A stretch of 18,916 nucleotides of DNA from CAYLLT01 sp964591605. Its GTDB lineage: Bacteria; Planctomycetota; Phycisphaerae; UBA1845; PWPN01. The stretch is from NCBI GenBank assembly GCA_964591605.1, contig CAZQEN010000128.1:1-18916 (forward strand), written 5' to 3'. The translations under genes and the position numbers were made by a program. The notes beneath the pieces were generated by a model. That model ran no database searches, had not been told where the DNA came from, and was given only the letters and a program-made list of their open reading frames with translations. Shown in pieces: positions 1 through 6,232 of the stretch. Within the stretch, counting starts at the first letter, position 1, and every line of letters begins with the position of its first letter.

Positions 1-706
1 TGAGCTCGTTGACGAGGGCGATGTTGATGCAGCGATAGACGTTTTCGAGGATCTTGGCAGCCTCGGCCACCTCGCAGCTCGAAACCGGGCAGATGCTCCT
101 GATCGCGCTGCCATACAGCGCCGAGGCGAGTTCGAGGCTCGCCGGGTCGTAGCCGCCGACCACCTTGGTGATGGTTTCGGTGGAGAAATCCTGCCGGCCG
201 GGGTCTTCGCGCTCGGGCGAGAAGGCCAGGTAGAAATCCCTGCCCGCGGTCAGGCCGCTCTTTTCGAGGATGGGCTTGACCACTTCCTTCGTCGTGCCCG
301 GGTAGGTGGTGCTCTCGAGCACGATGAGCTGGCCGGGCCGCAGGACCGTGGCGATCGTCTCAGCGGTGCGGACCACGTAAGCCATATCAGGGTCGCGCAT
401 CTTCGAGAGCGGCGTCGGCACACAGATGAGGATGCTGTCGCAGGTTTTCAGTTGGGCCGGGTCCGAGGTGGCCTCAAACCGCTTCTCGGCCCGCACCTGC
501 TGGATCATGCTGTCGGGGATGTGCTTGATGTAGCTTCTGCCGGCGTTGAGCATGTCGATCTTGGCCTGGTCGACGTCGTAGCCGAGCACGTTGAAGCCTG
601 CGCCGCAGAAGGTGCGGGCGAGCGGCAGACCGACATAGCCCATGCCCATGATGCCGACGCGGGCCTGCCTGGCCTTGATCCTCTGCAGTAGATCCTGGTG
701 GGACAC
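1..706 (-). CDS. Nucleotide-sugar dehydrogenase (UDP-N-acetylhexosamine 6-dehydrogenase type), 5' part only
   Basis: This is the N-terminal 235 codons of a UDP-glucose/GDP-mannose dehydrogenase family enzyme, running off the left edge. The family uses two NAD+ to oxidise C6 of a UDP-sugar to a uronate for surface polysaccharide. I chose the GTG start at 706 because AAGGAG lies six bases before it. A Rossmann motif GMGYVG sits at residues 21-26, followed by YDVD near 42-45. Later come CVPTP, ESTTYPGT and SPERE, all typical of the family. The motif EAAKILEN near 215-222 carries the conserved Lys (about 218). The catalytic Cys and the C-terminal UDP-binding domain lie outside the window. The MGMGYVGLPLA form points to the WbpA/TviB branch acting on UDP-GlcNAc or UDP-GalNAc rather than UDP-glucose, but substrate is inferred. 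The aminotransferase at 3320 would fit the same kind of pathway. Confidence 0.92.
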   Translation of the reverse strand, partial: MSHQDLLQRIKARQARVGIMGMGYVGLPLARTFCGAGFNVLGYDVDQAKIDMLNAGRSYIKHIPDSMIQQVRAEKRFEATSDPAQLKTCDSILICVPTPLSKMRDPDMAYVVRTAETIATVLRPGQLIVLESTTYPGTTKEVVKPILEKSGLTAGRDFYLAFSPEREDPGRQDFSTETITKVVGGYDPASLELASALYGSAIRSICPVSSCEVAEAAKILENVYRCINIALVNEL

Positions 707-758
707 CGATGACTCCTTGCTGTCGGGGCGTTTTTCTTATCGGAACTGCCAGGCGGTC

Positions 759-786
759 ATCTTAGTATTCCGCTGCCCGCTCGCAA
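759..786 (-). promoter_or_regulatory. Candidate promoter for the nucleotide-sugar dehydrogenase
   Basis: Read on the minus strand there is TTGCGA, a 16-base spacer, then TAAGAT, each matching the sigma-70 consensus at four of six bases. The -10 box lies about 53 bases before the GTG start. This is pattern matching only; planctomycete promoters are poorly conserved. Confidence 0.3.
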
Positions 787-916
787 TAATCGGGTGCTCC
801 CGGCTGGGTGGCGGCGGCACGTCCGGCACCGGAAACGGCTCTGGAGTGCGGCCGAGAGGGTGCCGGCAGGGCGCCTTGGTGATTTGTCGCCCGGTCCGGA
901 GAATCGGGGGTTAACC

Positions 917-922
917 TATACT
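917..922 (+). promoter_or_regulatory. Candidate -10 element (TATACT) upstream of the secreted pair
   Basis: TATACT matches the -10 consensus at five of six bases and lies 55 bases before the start at 978, in otherwise GC-rich DNA. No convincing -35 box is present at normal spacing. It is the best-placed candidate for transcription of the 978-3201 pair. Confidence 0.3.
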
Positions 923-977
923 CCTCTCCGGGGTCCTCTTATGATGACCGGCGGTCGCGTTTTGGAGGATCTGCCAC

Positions 978-1877
978 ATGACTGGTTTAACGCTATTGCT
1001 CTTCACCACGGTTTCCTGGGCCCAGCAGCCGGCCACCCGGCCTGCGGATGTGGATGAACAGGCCGTCCGTGAGGCCGTCTCGGCCTATGCGGAGGCGTTC
1101 AACCGCGGCGACTCTGAAGCGATCGGCCGGTTTTTCACGAATGATGCGCAGTACGTCTTTGAGGACGGCAGTCTGGTCAAGGGCCGCGAGAACATCCAAA
1201 AGCAGCTCGCGCAGACGCTGACCGACCGCAAGGGCGCCCGCCTGGAGATCCGGGTGGAGTCGGTGCAGTCGCCGCGCTCGCGTATCGCCATGGTGCGGGC
1301 GGTCAGTGCGCTGACGGATGCGGAAGGCGCGTCAGACGTGGCGCCGTTTCGAGCGAATTACGTGAAGCGCGAGGGGAAGTGGCTCATTCGCACCGCCGAG
1401 GAGTTCTCGGAAGTCGGGCAGGCGCTCGATCAGCTCTCGGGCTTCATCGGCTCATGGGTGGACGAGGACTCGGAGGCCACGATCCGCAACGACTGGCAGT
1501 GGACGTCGAGCCGGCGGTTCATCACGCGTACGTTCTCCGCGACGCTGCGGAGCGGCCGTCAGATGGGCGGCACCGAGGTGATCGGATGGGACCCGGCCTC
1601 GCGGACGATCCGTTCGTGGATGTTTGATGCGGACGGCGGTTTCGGTCAGGGGATCTGGAGCTCGCGCGGAGAAGGTGTGTGGATCATCAAATCGCGCGGC
1701 GTGCTGCCCGATGGGAGCCGGGCTTCGGACGTGCGCATCGTGCAGCTCGAGAGCCCCGACAAGTACACGTGGCAGTCGATCAGCCGCGAAGTCGACGGCG
1801 AGATTCTGCCCGACATCGGGCCGGTGACGATTGTTCGTGCTCAGACACAGCCGGCAGACGCCGCCTTGGAGCGATAG
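978..1877 (+). CDS. Secreted SgcJ/EcaC-type NTF2-like protein with C-terminal lipocalin-like domain
   Basis: A 299-residue protein with a short signal peptide (residues 1-15, ending TVSWA before QQP), so it is probably exported. Residues about 27-140 form a SnoaL/NTF2-like fold of the SgcJ/EcaC type: AVREAVSAYAEAFNRGD, then DAQYVFEDGSLVKGRENI, then a strand with KWLIRTAEE. These domains make a cone-shaped pocket and in this group have no proven reaction, despite the common 'oxidoreductase' label. Residues about 148-290 look like a second beta-rich domain starting with LSGFIGSWVDED, as in DUF1579-like proteins. GGAGG nine bases before ATG 978 supports the start. The stop is TAG, used as a normal terminator here. 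The next gene begins four bases downstream, so the two are probably one transcript. Confidence 0.88.
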   Translation: MTGLTLLLFTTVSWAQQPATRPADVDEQAVREAVSAYAEAFNRGDSEAIGRFFTNDAQYVFEDGSLVKGRENIQKQLAQTLTDRKGARLEIRVESVQSPRSRIAMVRAVSALTDAEGASDVAPFRANYVKREGKWLIRTAEEFSEVGQALDQLSGFIGSWVDEDSEATIRNDWQWTSSRRFITRTFSATLRSGRQMGGTEVIGWDPASRTIRSWMFDADGGFGQGIWSSRGEGVWIIKSRGVLPDGSRASDVRIVQLESPDKYTWQSISREVDGEILPDIGPVTIVRAQTQPADAALER

Positions 1878-1881
1878 TGCC

Positions 1882-3201
1882 ATGAGGAAACCAACGATCA
1901 TCAGCATTGCGATCTTTGCCGCCGCCGCAATCGGCGGCGCGGCATTCGCCCAGGCTCAGGCGCGTCCGCGCGAGCAGGCGCAGCGCGGGGGCACGGCGCA
2001 GGCCCGGTCGATCGTGCGCTCACCCGCGGCCGCGGATTCCGCCAAGCGATCTGCCTCTCCGACGGCTCGTGTGCAGAGTCTGCCGCGCCGAGAAGCCGCG
2101 GACAAAGCGTCTCCGTCGACCTCGCTGCGGCGGCAGGGCGGTTCGTCCGGACGGGAGGCGGTCTCTCCGCGGTCGTCATCGAACGCCCAGGCCGACCGTC
2201 GATCGTCTGCCCGCCCGTCGGGTGTGGGCACGGTCGCACCGAGATCGACCGGCGCGCTGGGGATGGCCGGACCGCGCGAGCGTGACCGGAGCAGCACGTC
2301 AGGCCGGCCGCGGACACTCGATCGCTACGATCTTCTCGGCGTGCCGGGCACGTACCGCCGCTCAGAGGCCGGGCGATACGGCTTCGCCCTCCCGGCCCGC
2401 GAGGGACATCACATCGATCGCCGCTGGACGGTCGATGTGCGGCGCCACTGGGCGTCCGGCGTGCGCACCCGCGTGCAGCCATACCGTTATTTCCGCCCGG
2501 ATTGGAGGCCCTATCGTCTGGGTTGGGTCGATCCGCGATGGAACCGGTGGGGCACCTACTGGAGCTGGGGCGGATGGCGGCCGTATTACTGGTGGCGGCA
2601 GCCGACCTGGGTCACCCTCACCGGCTGGTTCGGCGGTTTCGGCTGGACGGCCAGCAACTACATCTCCTACAGCTACGGCGAGTCCGTGATCTTCCGCGAG
2701 AACTACGTTTATCTGAACGGGCGGGCGCTCGCACCGATCAACGTCTACGTGACGCAGGCGATCCAGCTTGGAGCGGTGCAGGTTCCGGTGCCGCCCCCGC
2801 CGCAGACTTTTGTCTCCGCCGGCGCCATCGCGACCGACTGGACGCCCCTGGGCGTGTTCGCGGTTGCGGTCGATGAGAACGTCGATCCCAACAGCTTCCT
2901 TCAACTCGCCGTCAGCCGGCAGGGCTTCATCGGCGGGACGTACTACAACCAGCTCACCGATCAGCTCCTTCCGATCGAGGGGTCGGTCGACCGGATGACG
3001 CAGCGGGCGGCCTGGCGCATCGGCGATAACAGCGACACGGTGATGGAGGCCGGCCTGTACAACCTCACGCAGGATCAGGCCCCGCTGCTGATCCACTTCG
3101 GCCCGACCCGCACGGAATGCCATCTGCTGGTGCGTCTGCAGGAGCCGGCGCAAGGCCAGGTTCCGATGGGCCCGCTCCCGCATGACGTGTGGAGCTACTG
3201 A
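1882..3201 (+). CDS. mu-protocadherin-like planctomycete cell-surface protein
   Basis: A 439-residue exported protein. A signal peptide (residues about 1-24, IISIAIFAAAAIGGAAFAQA) leads into a disordered Arg/Ser/Ala-rich stretch to about residue 145. Next comes a Trp/Tyr-rich segment (about 180-260, with WGTYWSWGGW and WVTLTGWFGG). The C-terminal beta-rich domain (about 260-439) carries a signature I associate with planctomycete proteins annotated as mu-protocadherin: YGESVIFRENYVYLNGR, TPLGVFAVAVDE, FLQLAVSRQGFIGGTYYN, TQRAAWRIGDN, VMEAGLYNLTQD. ATG 1882 is preferred over the longer reading because it starts the signal peptide exactly, with TTGGAG upstream. It lies four bases after the SgcJ-like gene. 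The function is not established; a surface or envelope role is inferred. Confidence 0.85.
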   Translation: MRKPTIISIAIFAAAAIGGAAFAQAQARPREQAQRGGTAQARSIVRSPAAADSAKRSASPTARVQSLPRREAADKASPSTSLRRQGGSSGREAVSPRSSSNAQADRRSSARPSGVGTVAPRSTGALGMAGPRERDRSSTSGRPRTLDRYDLLGVPGTYRRSEAGRYGFALPAREGHHIDRRWTVDVRRHWASGVRTRVQPYRYFRPDWRPYRLGWVDPRWNRWGTYWSWGGWRPYYWWRQPTWVTLTGWFGGFGWTASNYISYSYGESVIFRENYVYLNGRALAPINVYVTQAIQLGAVQVPVPPPPQTFVSAGAIATDWTPLGVFAVAVDENVDPNSFLQLAVSRQGFIGGTYYNQLTDQLLPIEGSVDRMTQRAAWRIGDNSDTVMEAGLYNLTQDQAPLLIHFGPTRTECHLLVRLQEPAQGQVPMGPLPHDVWSY

Positions 3202-3209
3202 CCCAGCGG

Positions 3210-3215
3210 TATAAT
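3210..3215 (+). promoter_or_regulatory. Candidate -10 element (TATAAT) for the aminotransferase
   Basis: A perfect TATAAT lies nine bases after the stop of the preceding gene and about 105 bases before the aminotransferase start. The -35 region at 17-base spacing (GTGTGG) is poor. The placement suggests that the aminotransferase has its own promoter. Confidence 0.35.
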
Positions 3216-3319
3216 CGGCGTCTCTTTGAGATCAGTGCTCTCGCCAGTGCAGGGGTCATCTGATCGCGAGCGGCCGGCGGGGAAGCTCGGCGCTGCGTGG
3301 TACCGCATGAGGTAGACGA

Positions 3320-4429
3320 ATGAATCTTCCGTTGTCGTGCCCGGACATCACGGATGCCGAGCGTCAGGCCGTTCTCGACGTTCTCCGCACGCCCCATCTA
3401 TCGCTGGGCCCCAAACTGGGTGAGTTCGAGAAGCTGTTCGCCGAGTACCTGGGGGCGCCGTTTACGGCCGCCGTCAACAGCGGGACCAGCGGGTTGCACC
3501 TGTGCGTAGCCGCTCTGGGCATCGGGTCCGGCGACGAGGTGATCACGACGCCTTTTTCCTTTGTCGCGTCGTCGAATGCCGCCCTGTTCGTGGGAGCCAG
3601 GCCCGTGTTCGTCGATATCGACCCGGACACGTGGAACATCGATCCGTCGCGGATCGAGGCGGCCATCACGACCCGGACGAAGGCGATTCTGCCGGTGGAC
3701 GTGTTCGGCCAGCCGGCGGACATGGAGCCGATCCTGCGGATCGCCCGCTCGCGGCAACTGCCGATCATTGAGGACTCATGCGAGGCCCTGGGCGCGCAGT
3801 ACCAGGGGCGCAGGGCCGGCCTGCTCGGCGACGTGGGGGTTTTCGGCTTCTATCCCAACAAGCAGCTCACCACCGGCGAAGGCGGGATGGTGGTCACGGG
3901 CAACGAGCGCATTCACCGGCTCGTCGTCTCGATGCGCAACCAGGGGCGCGACGACGGCGCCGGCTGGCTGGCCCACGCGCGGCTGGGCTACAACTTCCGG
4001 CTCAGCGACATCAACTGCGCGCTGGGGATCGCCCAGCTCCGGCGATTCGACGAGATCCTCGAGCGGCGGCGGCGGGTCGCGGGCTGGTACGCCCGGCGGC
4101 TCGAGGGCGAGAAGCGCGTCCGGATGCAGAAGGTTCACCCCGACTGCCGCGTCAGCCCGTTTGTGATGGTCGTGCGGCTCGATGACCGCTACACGCGCGA
4201 CGACCGCGACCGCATCCTCGAGCAGCTCCGCGGGCAGGGTATCGGCTGCAACAACTACTTCACGCCGATTCACCTGCAGCCGTTCTACGTGGAGCGCTTC
4301 GGCCACCGGCGGGGGGATTACCCCGTCACCGAGGCCCTGTCCGACCGCACGATCGCCCTGCCCTTCCACGGCCTCATGAGCGAGGACCAGGTGGACGAAG
4401 CGGTCCGCGCGCTGCAGCAACTGCTGTGA
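3320..4429 (+). CDS. DegT/DnrJ/EryC1/StrS family PLP-dependent sugar aminotransferase
   Basis: A 369-residue, full-length fold-type I aminotransferase that transfers an amino group, usually from glutamate, to a keto-sugar bound to a nucleotide. The cofactor sites are visible: NSGTSGLHL near 53-61 for the PLP phosphate, DVFGQPADM near 127-135, EDSCEALGA at 151-159 with the PLP-nitrogen Asp152, and the Schiff-base Lys181 in YPNKQLTTGEGGMV. NYFTPIHLQPFY near the C-terminus is the typical substrate-side loop. GAGG before ATG 3320 supports the start. The dehydrogenase at 1-706 may belong to the same kind of UDP-sugar pathway, as WbpA and WbpE do, but they are on opposite strands and the substrate cannot be read from sequence. 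Confidence 0.93.
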   Translation: MNLPLSCPDITDAERQAVLDVLRTPHLSLGPKLGEFEKLFAEYLGAPFTAAVNSGTSGLHLCVAALGIGSGDEVITTPFSFVASSNAALFVGARPVFVDIDPDTWNIDPSRIEAAITTRTKAILPVDVFGQPADMEPILRIARSRQLPIIEDSCEALGAQYQGRRAGLLGDVGVFGFYPNKQLTTGEGGMVVTGNERIHRLVVSMRNQGRDDGAGWLAHARLGYNFRLSDINCALGIAQLRRFDEILERRRRVAGWYARRLEGEKRVRMQKVHPDCRVSPFVMVVRLDDRYTRDDRDRILEQLRGQGIGCNNYFTPIHLQPFYVERFGHRRGDYPVTEALSDRTIALPFHGLMSEDQVDEAVRALQQLL

Positions 4430-4536
4430 TCGCCAGAACACTTCGCGCCACGGCAGTGGATGCGTTTGCTGGCGTCATCGTGCGAACCCCTCTCCTGCGC
4501 TTCGGGCTCCACCGGTCGGTGAACCGGGAACCACCT

Positions 4537-4764
4537 TCAGGCTGCATGACGGGGGCTGAGTCTCTCCGGCACGGCAGCGGCCCCCGGCGTGGGCAGGGAA
4601 GCAGTGGAGCCGCTGCCGGCTGACGACGCATCGGCCGCCGCGCTGCGGCGGTTTTTCCTCCGCAGCAGGAATCTGGCGAGCGGGCCGAGCGACGTGCGCC
4701 GGGCCGGGGCAGGCGGTGCAAATGCCGTTCCAATCCACAGAACCATCCAGAGATCATTCGACAT
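4537..4764 (-). CDS. Possible small hypothetical protein
   Basis: A 75-codon minus-strand reading with a strong ribosome binding site (AGGGGGA six bases before ATG 4764) and a hydrophobic N-terminus, LWMVLWIGTAFA, which could be a weak signal or membrane segment. The rest is Arg/Ala/Ser-rich without recognisable motifs. It starts 69 bases after the HAD hydrolase stop on the same strand and could be co-transcribed. The opposite strand of its middle forms a terminator-like hairpin, so it may not be a gene. I do not recognise a family. Confidence 0.35.
   Translation of the reverse strand: MSNDLWMVLWIGTAFAPPAPARRTSLGPLARFLLRRKNRRSAAADASSAGSGSTASLPTPGAAAVPERLSPRHAA
4635..4656 (+). terminator. Hairpin with T-run, possible terminator of the aminotransferase transcript
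   Basis: A perfect seven-base GC stem (CCGCCGC/GCGGCGG) with a GCT loop is followed directly by five T residues. It is the only classic intrinsic-terminator shape I found in the window. It lies about 205 bases after the aminotransferase stop, and it overlaps the doubtful small ORF on the other strand. Confidence 0.4.
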
Positions 4765-4833
4765 AAATCCCCCTGTTCACAGGCAATTGATCGGAGATCA
4801 CTGACGTCACATCTCACATCTCACGTCGCACCA

Positions 4834-5622
4834 TCAGGCGGCATTGGCCCAATCGAGGTATGCCGGGTCGCAGAGTTCGGCGATCGAGCTGACGATCTTG
4901 TCGGGTCGGTAAGCGTAGTGATGGAGGTCGGAGGGTTTCGTGCCGCCCGAGAGGACGAGCACGGTTCGATAGCCGAGCTGGACTCCGCCGAGGATGTCGG
5001 TCTCCATCGTGTCGCCGATCATGGTGGTCTGGGCGGCGTCGATTCCGAGCTGCTTGCGGGCGGCCCGCATCATGACCGGGCTGGGCTTGCCGACGCTGAA
5101 GGCCTTGCGGCCGGTGGCCGATTCGAGCATGGCCACGATCGCCCCGCAGCCGGGCCGCAGGCCGTCGGGCGTCGGGCAGTTGGGATCCAGGTTGGTGGCG
5201 ATCAGCTTCGCGCCGGCCATGATCATCCGCACACCCGTCTCGATCATCTCCATGGTGAACGCCCGCCCCTCGCCCACGACGACATAGTCGGGGTCGTGAT
5301 CCACGATCGCGTATCCCTCTTCGTGGAGGGCCTGGAGCAGGCCGCCCTCGCCGATGACGTACGCCGTCCCGGCGGGCTTCTGCCGCGCGAGGAACCGCGC
5401 CGTGGCCATCGCGCAGGTGAAGATGTTCTCTTCCGATGCCTCGATGCCCATCCGGTGCAGCCGCGTGGCCACGTCCAGCCGCGTGCGCTGGCTGTTGTTG
5501 GTCAGGAAGAGAAACGGGATCCGGCGGGCGCGCAGCTCGGCGATGAACTGATTCGCCCCCGGGATGAGCTTGTTGCCCCGATAAATGACGCCATCCATGT
5601 CGATGAGAAATCCTGTGGACAT
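4834..5622 (-). CDS. NagD-type HAD-IIA family sugar-phosphate phosphatase
   Basis: A 262-residue, full-length cytosolic phosphatase of HAD subfamily IIA. All four HAD motifs are present: the nucleophile and acid-base pair Asp8/Asp10 in FLIDMDGVIYRG; motif II TNNS at 41-44; motif III Lys179 in VGKPSP; and motif IV Asp204 and Asp209 in MIGDTMETDI. The C2-type cap lies between motifs II and III. Substrates of the family are small phosphomonoesters such as sugar phosphates or nucleotides; the one here is unknown. I chose ATG 5622 with AAGG nine bases upstream. A TTG three codons earlier is possible but less likely. The gene stands alone on the minus strand behind a leader containing a long hairpin (5685-5726). 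Confidence 0.93.
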   Translation of the reverse strand: MSTGFLIDMDGVIYRGNKLIPGANQFIAELRARRIPFLFLTNNSQRTRLDVATRLHRMGIEASEENIFTCAMATARFLARQKPAGTAYVIGEGGLLQALHEEGYAIVDHDPDYVVVGEGRAFTMEMIETGVRMIMAGAKLIATNLDPNCPTPDGLRPGCGAIVAMLESATGRKAFSVGKPSPVMMRAARKQLGIDAAQTTMIGDTMETDILGGVQLGYRTVLVLSGGTKPSDLHHYAYRPDKIVSSIAELCDPAYLDWANAA

Positions 5623-6232
5623 CGATTCCAACCTTGCACGCCAAGCCCCCCAGGCGAGACTTCGCGGGTTCAGAGAGCAAGCATCGTGCCAATCCGCCCC
5701 GCGCAGGCCGCGAGGGGCGGAGCACGCTACACGAAATCAGACCTAACCTCAAGTCTCACAACAGGCAGCCTCCTGCTGCGGCAGTCGGGCTTGTCTTTTG
5801 ACCGAAAGCTCGTCGGTTGCGCGATTTATGGTCAGACGGGTGCGGATGCCCAGCCTGTGCGCGGCTCGAGGTACGGGCTCCGTGCCCGCCGAACGCCCGC
5901 TGCTGAGGCCACTCAGTCACCATGCGGTTGGCGTCCGGGTCTCAGATTGATCCACGAAAGAACTTGGGAATCCCGCGCAATTCATCGGCCCACGTCGGGG
6001 TCCGGCGTCTGCCTTGCCGGACGATCGTCTGATGTGCGGTCTAACGTCTTGGGCTCAAAAGAGTTAAAGTTTGCCAAGCCGCTCGCGATCCGGCCGGAAG
6101 TGCTTGGTTTTTTCAATTGTTGCTGGCACCATGGGCCCGGTTTGTTAACATATTCTTCGTCGTCGCGTCAACGTGCGGGCTGAGTTCACTGACGAAGGGA
6201 ACAAACCGAGGCTTCCCTATAGAGGTATCCAT
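5623..6232. other. Intergenic region between divergently transcribed genes
   Basis: About 610 bases with no convincing reading frame on either strand. It must hold the promoters of the HAD hydrolase (leftward) and the beta-helix protein (rightward), but I found no clear -35/-10 pair. The last 170 bases are noticeably more AT-rich (around 6060-6160, including TTGTTAACATATTC), which fits a promoter area for the rightward gene. The one strong structure is the inverted repeat at 5685-5726. Confidence 0.6.
5685..5726. repeat. Long imperfect inverted repeat
   Basis: CGTGC, a CAA bulge and TCCGCCCC form the left arm, and GGGGCGGA plus GCACG the right arm, with a 13-base loop: 13 paired bases with one bulge. 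There is no T-run, so it is not a simple terminator. It could be a dispersed extragenic palindrome or a leader structure of the HAD gene. Confidence 0.65.

Noticed and set aside
2362..3183. Minus-strand open frame of about 270 codons opposite the mu-protocadherin-like gene
   Set aside because: It is a shadow of the Trp/Tyr-rich coding strand, with no ribosome binding site or domain.
3776..4441. Minus-strand open frame of about 220 codons opposite the aminotransferase
   Set aside because: The plus strand carries the PLP lysine and all family motifs, so this is an antisense shadow.
4802..4828. Short tandem ACATCTC motif before the HAD stop
   Set aside because: There are only two copies plus a partial one, too little to call a repeat array or CRISPR.
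4918..6183. Plus-strand open frame of about 420 codons opposite the HAD hydrolase
   Set aside because: All HAD motifs are on the minus strand, and the plus reading has no start context or recognisable domains.
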